Positions 27,807 to 39,116 are shown, counted from the first letter of the stretch. The stretch: 64,000 bases of DNA from an uncultured Clostridia bacterium (GCA_944412495.1 CALYBL010000032.1:1-64000), one strand, 5' to 3'. Notes: generated from the sequence alone by a model not told the origin. Numbers and translations: made by a program.

Positions 27807-27920
27807 AATACCAACAACCTTTCCTAACAAGCCATCCCTCAAAAAAACAGCCTTAAATATAATAAGCTTAGATAATTATAACATTTTTCGACAAAAAGTA
27901 AAGGCTTTTCTGCTGGAAAT

Positions 27921-29816
27921 TTAGCGGAAACCACCTCCACCTCCGCCTCCTCCTCCGCCTCCGCCGACGCTGAAGCCGCCGCCGTGGCCGCCGGAATTGG
28001 GATTATAGCTCAGTGAACGCTGTATGGACTGCATAGAACTGGAAATTTGTCCCATCGACGCCTCAATGGAGGCAATGCCGCCGTGCAGATGTGCAAAATA
28101 CAGGTAAGAATACGGAAGATACATGCCTTTGTACCCTTCGTTATACATCTGAGGATATGCCAGCCTTATCTGCTTGAGCACCGCTTTGGATATCCCCATC
28201 GCCGTAGCGTAAACCAGATATTTCTCCCACAGCTCAAGCGACGGGTATTCTTTTTCATCAATCAAGGTAAACTCTTTCATAAATTTGCCGAAGGCGTGCC
28301 ATTTAGCATAGCTCTCCTCTCCCTCCGGCGTAAGCCGCCTGAGGGCCATGATTGATATTATACTCAATGCCGCAGCAAACGCCAGTCCCGGCACTGCAAA
28401 GGAAAATCTATAGTAATTTGCCGAAGCAAATGCAAAAATGACAATAAGCACTATGGATATTCCTGCAAGCAGCGAAAGCAGACGCTGACCGCGCTTTACC
28501 CCCGAATCCTTATAGTGAAGCGCGTTAAAGCCGGACTCGGCAAGCGCGTTAAACCTCTGATACTCCTGCTGCATGGAGGTGCGGTGGCCCTTTATATATC
28601 TGTTTACCTGCTTAAGCCCTATTTCTCCCGCGCCAGACGCTGCCTGCTCAAAAATACGGTATATGCACAGCTCGTCTTCGGTAAGCGGTTCGGCATCAGA
28701 GGCCGAATCCAGCTTTATTATTATATCATCTCCCGCTTCCTCAAGCCGTATATGCCTTTTATTGCAGAGGCTGAGCACTGTCGCTGTCATAGCGTCGCTC
28801 TTTGCCGGAGTCTTATTATAGAAAAAGTAGAGCTTTGCCATTACGCCCGGAGAAATATTCTCCGGCGGCTCCCTATAATATTCGGACATAAATTCCGCCT
28901 TAAAGGGACGGTATCTAAAGCGTACAGCAGTGCACAGCACCGCCCATATGATAACCGCCGCCGCGCATATAACAATGTCGGCTATTGCCAGTGAGAAATC
29001 GTTCTGAACAGCCTCTGCCGTGTCAGACGTCCACTGCTCCTCTGCCGACATGGCGGCGTCATACCCGTCGGCGTTTATCACATAGCCGCCGGTAAATGCG
29101 TCTCTGTCCATTAACAGCCTCAGCTCGGCGTAGGTTTCTGACGGGAGGCTCTCCACCGTAAACACCGCGCTGCCGTCCGCTCTAAGCTGTGCGTTTGAGG
29201 TGCCGCCGATGCTTCTTTCAAGATGGCCGAATATTTTGTTGTTCTGTGACACCGCGCTGTCCGGCAGCGTCACTGTGCATACTGCGCTGTCAATGCTGAG
29301 ACCAAAGTCAGAGCCGACAAACTGCCAGTAAAGCTCTGCCATGTCGTTATAGAGCGTGACTGCGTTTTTTACGGTATACGCAAGCTCAAACGTGCGTGTT
29401 TCATCCCCGAAATTATCATACCATTCAAAATACGTGCGCCCGCCCCGGGTAAACTGCCGGCAGCAGCCCTTATCCTCCTCGCCTGCAGATGCACTTAGCA
29501 CATACTCTCTGTTGTTGGTCAAATCCCGCACGGACTTAAGCTCGTACTCTTCACCGTGCTCCGGGACATCAAACACCTTGCTGCCAACGGAATGACCTGA
29601 GCTGGTGAATACTGTTACCCATGTCTCCGTTACATCCATCGAGCCGTCCTCATTCACGCTGTAATCCGCGTTAAGAGTTTTCAGATATATGCTTGTCCTC
29701 GAAAAAGAGCCTGAGGAGCCGAGCCAGAAGCACAAGAAAACAAATATCCCCACCACAAGCGATAAAATCAGTGATACAGCTGCCGAACGGCAAAGCTTAG
29801 AATTGGACCCTGACAT
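27921..29816 (-). CDS. DUF2207 membrane protein with glycine-rich tail
   Basis: About 631 residues. ATG 29816 (GAGAGAGAAA upstream) is chosen; an ATG at 29867 lies deeper inside lemA. A first membrane helix (residues ~15-35) precedes the extracellular DUF2207 domain (YSVNEDGSMDVTETWVTVF). Further helices near 290-310 and 470-510 follow, then a cytosolic part and a tail of ten or more glycines ending FR. The family is commonly encoded beside LemA, as here with a 20-nt overlap. The role is unknown; an envelope-related function is assumed in the literature. Confidence 0.85.
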   Translation of the reverse strand: MSGSNSKLCRSAAVSLILSLVVGIFVFLCFWLGSSGSFSRTSIYLKTLNADYSVNEDGSMDVTETWVTVFTSSGHSVGSKVFDVPEHGEEYELKSVRDLTNNREYVLSASAGEEDKGCCRQFTRGGRTYFEWYDNFGDETRTFELAYTVKNAVTLYNDMAELYWQFVGSDFGLSIDSAVCTVTLPDSAVSQNNKIFGHLERSIGGTSNAQLRADGSAVFTVESLPSETYAELRLLMDRDAFTGGYVINADGYDAAMSAEEQWTSDTAEAVQNDFSLAIADIVICAAAVIIWAVLCTAVRFRYRPFKAEFMSEYYREPPENISPGVMAKLYFFYNKTPAKSDAMTATVLSLCNKRHIRLEEAGDDIIIKLDSASDAEPLTEDELCIYRIFEQAASGAGEIGLKQVNRYIKGHRTSMQQEYQRFNALAESGFNALHYKDSGVKRGQRLLSLLAGISIVLIVIFAFASANYYRFSFAVPGLAFAAALSIISIMALRRLTPEGEESYAKWHAFGKFMKEFTLIDEKEYPSLELWEKYLVYATAMGISKAVLKQIRLAYPQMYNEGYKGMYLPYSYLYFAHLHGGIASIEASMGQISSSMQSIQRSLSYNPNSGGHGGGFSVGGGGGGGGGGGGFR

Positions 29817-30360
29817 TTTCTCTCTCGCTTTCCGCCGTTTCAAGATACTGCTTATCATCAAAGCCAAATACTCCGGCTATTATATTGCCGGGAAACATTT
29901 TTATGGATTTATTGAATTTAGTGACGCAGTCATTGTATACCTGACGCGCTATTGCAATCTTGCCCTCGGTGTCGTGCAGTGCATCCTGAAGCCGCAGAAA
30001 GGAGGTGTCAGCCTTAAGGTTTGGATACGCCTCAGCCAGCGCCATGAGACGCGAAAGCGCCTGATTTATTTCGGCGTTTATCTTCATTTCCTCATTTATG
30101 TTTTTGGCGGACTCTGCGGCGCTGCGCAGCTCAATGACCCTGCCAAGCGTATCCGATTCATGCGCGGCGTAGCCCTTTACCGTTTCGACAAGGTTGGGTA
30201 TAAGGTCATATCTGCGCTTAAGCTGAACGTCAATCTGAGCGTAGGAATTATCGATATTCTCCTCCAGTGACACGAATTTGTTCCGCTTGGATATAATGTA
30301 AATGACAACTATGACTATAACCGCCGCAGCGGCTATAAGAATCCAGCCCCAAACCGGCAT
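29797..30360 (-). CDS. lemA: LemA family protein
   Basis: 187 residues from ATG 30360; GTG 30369 is within the GGAGTG binding site. One N-terminal membrane helix (WILIAAAAVIVIVVIYII) is followed by an all-helical body with NSYAQIDVQLKRRYDLIPNLVETVKGYA, the family signature. LAEAYPNLKAD and ARQVYNDCVTKFN are also family motifs. Usually a membrane-tethered helical bundle of unknown function. It overlaps the DUF2207 gene and forms an operon with it. Confidence 0.92.
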   Translation of the reverse strand: MPVWGWILIAAAAVIVIVVIYIISKRNKFVSLEENIDNSYAQIDVQLKRRYDLIPNLVETVKGYAAHESDTLGRVIELRSAAESAKNINEEMKINAEINQALSRLMALAEAYPNLKADTSFLRLQDALHDTEGKIAIARQVYNDCVTKFNKSIKMFPGNIIAGVFGFDDKQYLETAESERENVRVQF

Positions 30361-30540
30361 AAATATCACTCCTAAATTTTTTTGTGTGGTTTTGACAGCA
30401 GATACGTCTCAAAGCAGCCGCAGCTGCTGTGCATTTAGTATAACACAAATGCTCCTTTATAGATATATTTAATTTTAAATTCTCGTATAATTATATCTTT
30501 AAAGAAAATAATATTTTCATAAATTTATTGTAAATAGCAC

Positions 30541-30569
30541 TTGACAGGGCGGGTATTGGCTGATATAAT
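30541..30569 (+). promoter_or_regulatory. Strong promoter of the tRNA/5S unit
   Basis: Perfect TTGACA, 17-nt spacer, perfect TATAAT, 27 nt before tRNA-Glu. Confidence 0.9.
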
Positions 30570-30595
30570 AATCAGGCTAAATGTTTATGGAATAT

Positions 30596-30671
30596 GGCCC
30601 GTTGGTCAAGTGGCCTAAGACTCCGGCCTCTCACGCCGGCAACACGAGTTCGAATCTCGTACGGGTCACCA
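30596..30671 (+). tRNA. tRNA-Glu (CUC)
   Basis: Acceptor GGCCCGT pairs with ACGGGTC, discriminator A and encoded CCA. The anticodon loop CTCTCAC gives CUC. D, anticodon and T arms (GAGTTCGAATCTC) are all sound. Confidence 0.93.
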
Positions 30672-30694
30672 AAGCCTTCTTTTAGCGGCTAAGT

Positions 30695-30812
<118 letters not shown>

Positions 30813-30916
30813 GATTTTTATCCCGTATTTTGATGCCATTTCTGCCCCCTTTTCTTTGCCTTTTCGGGATAAAAATTTTAAATTGGGCGTACGCTTTGCT
30901 GTGTGCCCCTGCATAA

Positions 30917-30992
30917 TCCTCCTTAGCTCAGTCGGTAGAGCACTCGGCTGTTAACCGAGTTGTCGTTGGTTCGAGCCCAACAGGGGGAGCCA
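30917..30992 (+). tRNA. tRNA-Asn (GUU)
   Basis: Acceptor TCCTCCT with AGGGGGA, discriminator G and encoded CCA. Anticodon loop CTGTTAA gives GUU. T loop GGTTCGAGCCC. Confidence 0.93.
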
Positions 30993-31230
30993 CCAGACTG
31001 AGTCTGGACGCAATCCGCGTTTAGACTCAGTTTTTTTATTTTTCTTTCTCGCCCGCGGCGGGAGCAGCATCCTTCACTGCTTTTATAATTTTAGACTGAG
31101 TCTGGACGCAGTTCGCGTTTGGACTCAGTTTTTCTTTTGCTCTCTCGCCCGCGGCGGGAGCAGCATCCTTCACTGCTTTTATAATCTCAGGCTGAGTCCG
31201 GAAATGGTCCGCGTCTGCGGCTCTTTCGCC
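30993..31230 (+). repeat. Tandem hairpin repeat, 2.4 copies of ~97 bp (copies D, E, F)
   Basis: Copy D begins at 30995 and copy E at 31093; both contain an identical block CTCGCCCGCGGCGGGAGCAG plus the next 24 nt. Copy F (31189) is degenerate. Each starts AGACTGAGTCTGGACGC or a close variant, paired with GCGTTTAGACTCAG and a T-run, so the first copy is also the terminator of the tRNA unit. The same element follows the tRNA-Trp scrap and tRNA-Leu. Confidence 0.8.
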
Positions 31231-31267
31231 AATGATTCTCCCCTGCATTGCTTTAAGTCTCACTGAC

Positions 31268-31315
31268 GAAAAAAACAGCCCCGACAGTTTGAATTTTCCT
31301 GCCAGGGCTGCTTTT
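31268..31315 (-). terminator. Terminator of ilvC
   Basis: CAGCCC / GGGCTG stem with a long loop, then TTTTTTT on the minus strand. Confidence 0.7.
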
Positions 31316-31361
31316 ATTCTGCTTTAACGCCATTCATACTGCACCGCGAAGATATGAAAAA

Positions 31362-32756
<1,395 letters not shown>

Positions 32757-32757
32757 A

Positions 32758-33249
32758 TTATTTTCTCACGGTCGACGAGCCCTTCTCTATCGCTATCGCC
32801 CCGGTGCGCGCCATCTCCTTTATGCCGTACGGCTCGAGCAGTGCCTGCAGCGTTTCGGTGCGCTCTACCGTGTCGCAGAATTCAAGCGTTATGGTGGTCT
32901 TTGTGACGTCGAGCACCTTCGCACCCATTACCTCCGCTATCTTCATGATCTCCGCCCGCTTATCGGCCGGGACCGACACCTTGAACAGGCTGAGCATCCG
33001 GCTTATGTATTTCCCCTCCTGCAACGTCTTGACCTTTATGACGGGGATGACCTTGTTAAGCTGCTTCTCTATCTGCTCTACGGTATAATCGCTGCCGTCT
33101 GCCACTATTGTCATTCTCGATATTGCAGGGTCTTCGGTCTCGCCTACCGCCAGGCTGTCTATGTTAAAGCCGCGGCGCGAAAAGAGCGACGCTACCTTGG
33201 ACAGCACGCCCGCCTGATTCTCTACAAGTACGGATATCGTATGCTTCAT
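32758..33249 (-). CDS. ilvN: Acetolactate synthase small (regulatory) subunit
   Basis: 163 residues with GGAGGAGAAAC before the ATG. Two ACT domains: HTISVLVENQAGVLSKVASLFSRRGFNIDSLAVG and VLDVTKTTITLEFCDTVERTETL. It binds valine and controls the catalytic subunit IlvB encoded just upstream. The length and the GRAGFNI-like turn are standard for IlvH/IlvN. Confidence 0.95.
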   Translation of the reverse strand: MKHTISVLVENQAGVLSKVASLFSRRGFNIDSLAVGETEDPAISRMTIVADGSDYTVEQIEKQLNKVIPVIKVKTLQEGKYISRMLSLFKVSVPADKRAEIMKIAEVMGAKVLDVTKTTITLEFCDTVERTETLQALLEPYGIKEMARTGAIAIEKGSSTVRK

Positions 33250-33372
33250 GTTTCTCCTCCAAATTCAAACGGATTCTATTCCGTATGCACATGCCGCAAC
33301 TATGCGGCGGCTTCCTCAATGCGCAGCAGGCACTGATTCGTCCCAATGCCTGCTGCGCGGTGTGCTTTCCTT

Positions 33373-34992
33373 TTATACGAACGACCCCTCGGCCGGGCTG
33401 ACAATGCACTCCAGCAGGAATGGACCGTCAGTGCTTAGCATTTGGTTAATAGCGCTCCGGGCCTCCCCCATGCTGTCGATGCGGGCGTGCGGTATGCCGT
33501 ACGCCTGTGCCAGCAGGTTGAAATCCGGGCTGCCGGACAAGTCGACACCGCTGTGGCGGCCGCCGTAGTTTTTGTCCTGAAGCTCCCTCACCATGCCGAG
33601 CTTTGTATTGTTCATCACTATTATCTTGTTTTTTATACCGTGCTGTCTGATGGTGCCAAGCTCCATCATCTGCATCTGGAAGGAGCCGTCGCCGCAGACG
33701 GCTATGACCTGACGGCCGTCAGCCGCCGTCCATGCGCCGACGGATGCCGGCACCGAATATCCCATAGTGCCCATGCCACCGGAGGTCAAAAACCTGCCGT
33801 TCCTTATTTTAAAGCAGTTGGCCGACCATATCTGATTCTGACCTACGTCGGCCACTAAGATAGCATCGTCGGCCGCCGTTTCGGAAAGCAGGCGCATAAA
33901 TCTTTTAGGGTTTATATATTTCCCTTCATCTTCTTCCCCCATGTCAAGTTGGGACCGGCTGCGGCATTTCTCTATCCACTCGCTGTGCTCCAGCGGCTCT
34001 ATCCGCTCATACATCTGCGAAAGCACACTGCACAAATCGCCCACTATGGGGATGTTCGCCTGCATGTTCTTGCCTATCTCTGCCGGGTCGACGTCTATGT
34101 GTATTATTTTCGTGCGCTTTGCCACCTGATTCGGCGATGCCATGGACCTGTCGCCGACCCTTGCGCCGCACAGCAGCAGCAAATCAGCGCCCTGTATCGC
34201 CTCGTTCGCCATTTTCACTCCGTGAGTGCCGAGCATACCGAGACACAGCCTGTCGTCCGACGGTATAACTCCTATGCCCATAAGCGTATTGACAACGGGA
34301 ATATCGGCCTTTCGGGCAAAATCGAGAAGTGCATGCTCTGCCTTTGACGAGAAAACGCCGCCGCCGGCACATATCACCGGACGCTTTGCCGCCGTTATCG
34401 CCTCGCACGCACGCTTTATCTGCAGTCCGTTGCCCTTAAGGCTCGGCTTATAGCCTATTATATCGACTGCTTCGGGATATTTGTAGCCCTTTATCTCATT
34501 TGTCTGTATATCAACCGGCACGTCGATAAGCACCGGGCCGGGCCGGCCGGTGGAGGCAATGTAAAACGCCTCTTTTATTATGCGCGGCAAATCCTCCGTC
34601 CGCTTTACAAGATAGCTGTGCTTGGTAAACGGCTCGCAGGCGCCGGTTATATCCGCCTCCTGAAACACATCGCGGCCTATAAGCTCGCTCTGCACCTGCC
34701 CTGTTATCGCCACTATCGGGATGGAATCCATATACGCTGACGCGACGGCCGTTACTAAGTTGGTGGCACCGGGGCCGGATGTGACGACGCATACGCCCGG
34801 ACGCCCGGATATTCTCGCATAGCCGTTTGCCGCGTGCCCGGCGTTCTGCTCCTGCCTTACAAGTATATGCCGTATGGACGAATCGAGCAGGGCATCATAA
34901 AACGGGCATATCGCGGCGCCGGGATAGCCGAATATGACATTTACTCCCTCAGCTTCAAGACATTCAACCATTATTCTTGCACCGCTTATCAC
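33373..34992 (-). CDS. ilvB: Acetolactate synthase large (catalytic) subunit
   Basis: About 539 residues. A ThDP enzyme joining two pyruvates (or pyruvate with 2-ketobutyrate) as the first common step of branched-chain amino acid synthesis. Shows FGYPGAAICPFYDAL, the catalytic Glu in RQEQNAGHAANGYAR, TSGPGATNLVTA, and the ThDP motif GDGSFQMQMMELGTIRQH...NNTKLGMVREL. GTG 34992 is 10 nt after AGAAGGG; GTG 35001 is too close to it, though both are in frame. Its promoter is at 35073-35101. Confidence 0.95.
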   Translation of the reverse strand: MISGARIMVECLEAEGVNVIFGYPGAAICPFYDALLDSSIRHILVRQEQNAGHAANGYARISGRPGVCVVTSGPGATNLVTAVASAYMDSIPIVAITGQVQSELIGRDVFQEADITGACEPFTKHSYLVKRTEDLPRIIKEAFYIASTGRPGPVLIDVPVDIQTNEIKGYKYPEAVDIIGYKPSLKGNGLQIKRACEAITAAKRPVICAGGGVFSSKAEHALLDFARKADIPVVNTLMGIGVIPSDDRLCLGMLGTHGVKMANEAIQGADLLLLCGARVGDRSMASPNQVAKRTKIIHIDVDPAEIGKNMQANIPIVGDLCSVLSQMYERIEPLEHSEWIEKCRSRSQLDMGEEDEGKYINPKRFMRLLSETAADDAILVADVGQNQIWSANCFKIRNGRFLTSGGMGTMGYSVPASVGAWTAADGRQVIAVCGDGSFQMQMMELGTIRQHGIKNKIIVMNNTKLGMVRELQDKNYGGRHSGVDLSGSPDFNLLAQAYGIPHARIDSMGEARSAINQMLSTDGPFLLECIVSPAEGSFV

Positions 34993-35072
34993 AGCTTCCA
35001 CACCCTTCTGCCGTATTAAAGCCTGTCCCTCTCAGCATCAGCACTTTATATACACCTATTTGATATACAAAC

Positions 35073-35101
35073 ATTATATTATAAAGCTTTTGCACTGTCA
35101 A
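35073..35101 (-). promoter_or_regulatory. Promoter of ilvBN
   Basis: Minus strand TTGACA (35101-35096), 17 nt, TATAAT (35078-35073). The leader is only ~70 nt, too short for a T-box. Confidence 0.75.
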
Positions 35102-35136
35102 TTGAGCATATTATATTTTTTAATTGTATATATGGC

Positions 35137-35165
35137 TTGACAAGCACACTAATTAGTAATATTAT
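35137..35165 (+). promoter_or_regulatory. Promoter upstream of rny
   Basis: TTGACA, 17 nt, TATTAT, divergent from the ilv promoter. Starts about 210 nt before rny. Confidence 0.65.
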
Positions 35166-35275
35166 AAATTATATATATGTTATTTTGTATTATACTATTG
35201 TTTTTTATATATGGAATATAAATAGGCATTTGAGAGCTGAAATTCTGATTATTTTTAAATTTTTATAATCCATTT

Positions 35276-35349
35276 GGGCCGCGTTCGGCTAAGCTTTGGC
35301 AATATGTATTTGCAAAATAATGCTTAGGCGAGACTCGCGGCCTATTTTT
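35276..35349 (+). terminator. Long terminator hairpin in the rny leader
   Basis: GGCCGCG...CGCGGCC closing pairs, inner GC-TAAGC / GCTTA-GGC and TTGGCAAA / TTTGCAAA-like pairs, then TTTTTT. It lies between the + promoter and the rny start with no gene in between, so it acts as an attenuator or ends a short RNA. Confidence 0.6.
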
Positions 35350-35384
35350 TAACTGCGGTTTAAATAAGAGGAGGTGCACCAAAG

Positions 35385-36941
35385 GTGCAAGAATGGTTGA
35401 TTCCTGTCCTCTCTGCCATTGGTGCCGCAATCGTTTTCGGCATTATAGGTTTTTTGCTCGGTATAAGACACCGCAAAAGAACCGCCGAAGCATTGCTGGG
35501 CTCGGCAGAAGAAGAATCAAAACGTATTTTAAGTGAAGCGATTAAAAACGCTGAGGCAAAGAAAAAAGAAGCTGTTTTAGAGGCTAAGGATGAGATTCAC
35601 CAATTAAGGAACGAATCGGAAAAGGAACTTAAGGAACGCCGCAGGGAAGTACAGCGGCAGGAAAACAGAATGCTCCAGAAGGAGGAATCGCTGGAAAAGA
35701 AGCTTGAGCAGCTGGAAAAGCGTGACGAAAAGCTTCAAAAGCGCACAAAGGAAATTGAAGAGCGCATGGCGGAGGCCGAGGAGCTCAAAAAGCATCAGTT
35801 TGAGATGCTGGAGCGCATCTCCGGACTCACGCAGGAGCAGGCAAAGGAGCATTTGCTCAAGGATTTGGACGAAGAGCTAACCCATGAAAAGGCGGTGCTT
35901 GTGCGCAATTACGAGCAGCAGCTTAAGGAGGAGGCCGACCAGAAGGCCCGCGAGCTTATATCGCAGTCTATACAGAGATGTGCCGCTGACCATTCGTCGG
36001 AGGCGACCGTTTCTGTAGTACCGCTGCCGAGCGACGATATGAAGGGACGCATAATCGGCCGCGAGGGCCGCAACATCCGCACGCTCGAAACGCTCACCGG
36101 CGTCGACCTCATAATCGACGACACGCCGGAAGCAATTACGCTTTCGAGCTTTGACCCCATACGCCGCGAGGTCGCACGGCTTTCGCTTGAAAAGCTCATT
36201 GCCGACGGAAGAATCCATCCCGCGCGCATTGAGGAAATGGTGGAAAAGTCCAGGCGCGAGGTTGATAAGGTTATAAAGCGCGAAGGCGAGAACGCTGTGC
36301 TTGAAACCGGTATTCACGGCATGCATTCCGAGCTTGTAAAGCTGCTCGGCCGCCTTCATTACCGCACGAGCTTTGGTCAGAACGTGCTCGACCACTCTTT
36401 GGAGGTTGCATATCTCTCCGGGCTTATGGCGGCTGAGCTTGGTGAAAACGTCGCACTGGCCAAGCGCGCCGGCCTGCTGCACGACATAGGCAAGGCGCTT
36501 GACCACGAGATGGAAGGCTCACATGTTCAGCTCGGCGTCGAGGTCGCCAGAAAATACAAGGAAAACGAGCAGGTCATACACGCCATACAGGCGCATCACG
36601 GCGATGTGGAGGCAAAGACCGTCATCGCCTGCCTGGTTCAGGCTGCCGATGCGATATCTGCCGCACGTCCCGGCGCACGCCGCGAAAACGTTGAGAATTA
36701 TATAAAGCGTCTCGAAAAGCTCGAGGAGATTGCCAATTCCTACAACGGCGTCGAGCGGTCGTATGCTGTACAGGCCGGACGAGAAATAAGAATTATGGTA
36801 AAGCCCGAAGTCATATCCGACGACGAGATGGTTATTGCAGCGAGGGATATTGCCAAGCAGATTGAGGATGAGCTGGAATATCCCGGACAGATAAAGGTAA
36901 ACATAATTCGTGAAAACCGCGCGATTGACTACGCAAAATAA
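35385..36941 (+). CDS. rny: Ribonuclease Y
   Basis: 518 residues from GTG 35385, with GAGGAGG about 10 nt upstream. The membrane-bound endoribonuclease starts bulk mRNA decay in Firmicutes. An N-terminal helix (residues 5-27) is followed by a long Glu/Lys-rich coiled coil (~35-195). The KH RNA-binding domain contains [19 protein letters not shown] (~220), and the HD catalytic domain [18 protein letters not shown] (~367) and AHHGDVE. Length and order are canonical. ymdB follows, as in Bacillus. Confidence 0.97.
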   Translation: MQEWLIPVLSAIGAAIVFGIIGFLLGIRHRKRTAEALLGSAEEESKRILSEAIKNAEAKKKEAVLEAKDEIHQLRNESEKELKERRREVQRQENRMLQKEESLEKKLEQLEKRDEKLQKRTKEIEERMAEAEELKKHQFEMLERISGLTQEQAKEHLLKDLDEELTHEKAVLVRNYEQQLKEEADQKARELISQSIQRCAADHSSEATVSVVPLPSDDMKGRIIGREGRNIRTLETLTGVDLIIDDTPEAITLSSFDPIRREVARLSLEKLIADGRIHPARIEEMVEKSRREVDKVIKREGENAVLETGIHGMHSELVKLLGRLHYRTSFGQNVLDHSLEVAYLSGLMAAELGENVALAKRAGLLHDIGKALDHEMEGSHVQLGVEVARKYKENEQVIHAIQAHHGDVEAKTVIACLVQAADAISAARPGARRENVENYIKRLEKLEEIANSYNGVERSYAVQAGREIRIMVKPEVISDDEMVIAARDIAKQIEDELEYPGQIKVNIIRENRAIDYAK

Positions 36942-36948
36942 TGTGTCG

Positions 36949-36987
36949 TCCCTGTTCTCTGAATTTTCAGCGGACAGGGATTTTTTT
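36949..36987 (+). terminator. Terminator of rny
   Basis: TCCCTGT / ACAGGGA stem followed by TTTTTTT. Confidence 0.75.
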
Positions 36988-37206
36988 GCTTATTTTTATG
37001 GTAAATACTTCATACATGAGTTATAATAATAAAAGAAAATCTGTTTTAAGCCGTCCGCAGGCCCGATGAGTCCACTTTCTTGCATAATCGGACCCTTTTA
37101 CGCGGAGTATTCTGCGGGCATTCACTTTTAAAGCAGCAGGCCGAGGCTTTGCCGCGTGATTTTTTAGTCCGTCTGAATGACGCGCTGCGGTAAATATTTG
37201 AGGTGA

Positions 37207-37986
37207 ATGATGAAAATTTTATGCATAGGCGACGTCGTAGGGCAAAACGGCTGCGAATTTCTGCGCAAAGCGCTCCCTGGAGTAAAACGCGAAAACAATA
37301 TTGACATCGTCATAGCTAACGGCGAAAATTCCGCACAAGGCAACGGCATACTGCCAGCCTCGGCACAGTATCTGTTTGACAGCGGCGTAGACGTCATAAC
37401 GGGCGGCAATCACTCCTTCCGCCGCCGTGAAATATATGATATGCTTGAAGAAAATCCATTTTTGCTGCGGCCGGCAAACTTCCCGGACACGGCGCCCGGC
37501 AGAGGCATTGCATATGTCGACAAGGGCAGATGCACCGTCGCCGTTATCAATATACAGGGGCTTGTATACATGAACAGCCTTGACTGTCCCTTCCGCACGG
37601 CCGACAGGCTTATAGCCGAGGCTAAAGAAAATGGGGCAAACATCATCATTGTCGATTTTCACGCCGAAGCGACTGCGGAAAAGAAGGCGCTGGCGTTTTA
37701 CGCCGATTCGCGTGTGTCGGCGCTTTTCGGCACCCATACTCACACGCCCACAGCGGACGAACAGATCCTTCCCGGCGGTACGGGCTTTATAACGGATATC
37801 GGGATGACGGGACCGTATCTGTCGGTGCTGGGAGTAAAGCCTGAAAAATCAATAGCGTTTATGAAGGATAAGCTGCCGGTGAGATTTTCGTACGCCGAAT
37901 CAGAATGTCAAATGGACGCTTGTATTTTTGATATCTGCGAAAAAAGCGGAAAATGCCTTTCCGCAGAACGGCTTACTGTTAAATAA
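37207..37986 (+). CDS. ymdB: YmdB-type metallophosphoesterase (TIGR00282 family)
   Basis: 259 residues, GAGGTGA before the ATG. Calcineurin-like di-metal phosphoesterase: KILCIGDVVGQNG, VIANGENSAQGNGI, ITGGNHSFRRREI, IIVDFHAEATAEKKAL and LFGTHTHTPTADE carry the metal ligands. YmdB relatives hydrolyse 2',3'-cyclic nucleotides and influence sporulation and biofilm choice in Bacillus. Adjacent to rny, as in many Firmicutes, but separated by a terminator and 265 nt. Confidence 0.93.
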   Translation: MMKILCIGDVVGQNGCEFLRKALPGVKRENNIDIVIANGENSAQGNGILPASAQYLFDSGVDVITGGNHSFRRREIYDMLEENPFLLRPANFPDTAPGRGIAYVDKGRCTVAVINIQGLVYMNSLDCPFRTADRLIAEAKENGANIIIVDFHAEATAEKKALAFYADSRVSALFGTHTHTPTADEQILPGGTGFITDIGMTGPYLSVLGVKPEKSIAFMKDKLPVRFSYAESECQMDACIFDICEKSGKCLSAERLTVK

Positions 37987-38130
37987 AAGCGGCTGTCCGC
38001 TTATGCAGATTGGTTTGCAGACAGCTTTAGGCTGCGTAGCTTTCACGACGATGCCATGCGGAATGTAAATATAGGAATATAGAATTAAGGCCGCGGGCAC
38101 TGTTATTTTTTCTTTTGGAGGATATTCGCT

Positions 38131-39030
38131 TTGGCTAACCATGCATTCAGACGCAAACGCAAATTTACCGATTCGCTTATAAAAAAGCTGATTGTTATAA
38201 CGGCTATTGTTCTGTCTCTGCTTATAGTGGCGGCGGTAGTCGTCTCGGCACTGTATATTTCAAACAAATCAAGCGGCGGCGCTGCTTATGCCGGCGGAGA
38301 TACGGCTGAATCGCTCAACGTGCTTGTCTTGGCATATGGCAGTGACGAAGCGCAGGCCGGCGCGTTTATGCTGCTGCGCATAGATTCTTCTGACGGGAAA
38401 ATATACCTGACCTCGCTTCCGACAGATACGCTGTGCAGCTACGAGGACAGCCGCAACACTTTAAACGGACACTTGTCGTACGGCGGGCATATTCAGGCGA
38501 TGGATGCTGTGGAAAATCTTTTACAGATAGAAATAGACCGGTACGCAAGAATTGAACTGTCGGCTTTTGAAGAGGCTATGGACGCGCTGGGAGGCGTATC
38601 CTTTGACGTGCCGGAGCAGGTAACCCAAAACAGCGGCGCAGGACTGCCGATAAATATTGCTCCGGGGACACAGACACTGACGGGCGCAATGGCCGGAGCG
38701 GTATTCACCAAATCTGACTGGAGCACAACCGACAGGATAACCATACAGGAAAATCTCGCATGTGCCATAATAAACCAATATATGAAGGGCAGCGTACTGC
38801 AGAATGCTCAGAGCAGCTTTAACAGGGTTATAAACTCGGTTGAAACGGATATCTCGCTTATGGACCTTTACCGCGTACTGCCTTCACTCAACAGCATGGC
38901 TGCTGCGGAAGCTCCCGCAGAGGTGCGGCACGCTGAAGGAAGTTATGTATCTGAAAACGGAACGCCGGGCTTTGTTATCAGCGACAGCTCCCTTGCCACC
39001 CTCACTGCCGTATATACAGACAAGGAGTAG
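38131..39030 (+). CDS. Degenerate LytR-CpsA-Psr (LCP) domain protein
   Basis: 299 residues from TTG 38131 with TTTGGAGG upstream. Basic N-terminus, one membrane helix (~19-43), then an extracellular LCP-like domain. LCP enzymes attach polymers such as teichoic acid to peptidoglycan. The core SxPRDT reads SLPTDT (95-100), so the lipid-phosphate-binding Arg is Thr. The upstream RxDTxML motif reads AGAFMLL, and the late RxRxxR motif is only DRITIQ. Fold motifs DRYARIELSAFEEAMDALGGV are kept. So it is LCP-like but probably not catalytic. Confidence 0.7.
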   Translation: MANHAFRRKRKFTDSLIKKLIVITAIVLSLLIVAAVVVSALYISNKSSGGAAYAGGDTAESLNVLVLAYGSDEAQAGAFMLLRIDSSDGKIYLTSLPTDTLCSYEDSRNTLNGHLSYGGHIQAMDAVENLLQIEIDRYARIELSAFEEAMDALGGVSFDVPEQVTQNSGAGLPINIAPGTQTLTGAMAGAVFTKSDWSTTDRITIQENLACAIINQYMKGSVLQNAQSSFNRVINSVETDISLMDLYRVLPSLNSMAAAEAPAEVRHAEGSYVSENGTPGFVISDSSLATLTAVYTDKE

Positions 39031-39116
39031 CCTTTGCTGAAAAGCCTGCAAGATAAACACGGCCATAACGATAACCGACTTAAGCTCATGACCGCGACAG
39101 ATATTGGAGAATTATA

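Noticed and set aside
31036..31263. Minus-strand 75-codon frame with repeated IIKAVKDAAPAAGE motif
   Set aside because: It is the translation of the tandem hairpin repeat, runs through terminators and has no ribosome binding site.
35002..35072. T-box before ilvB
   Set aside because: The leader is only about 70 nt and has no T-box sequence.
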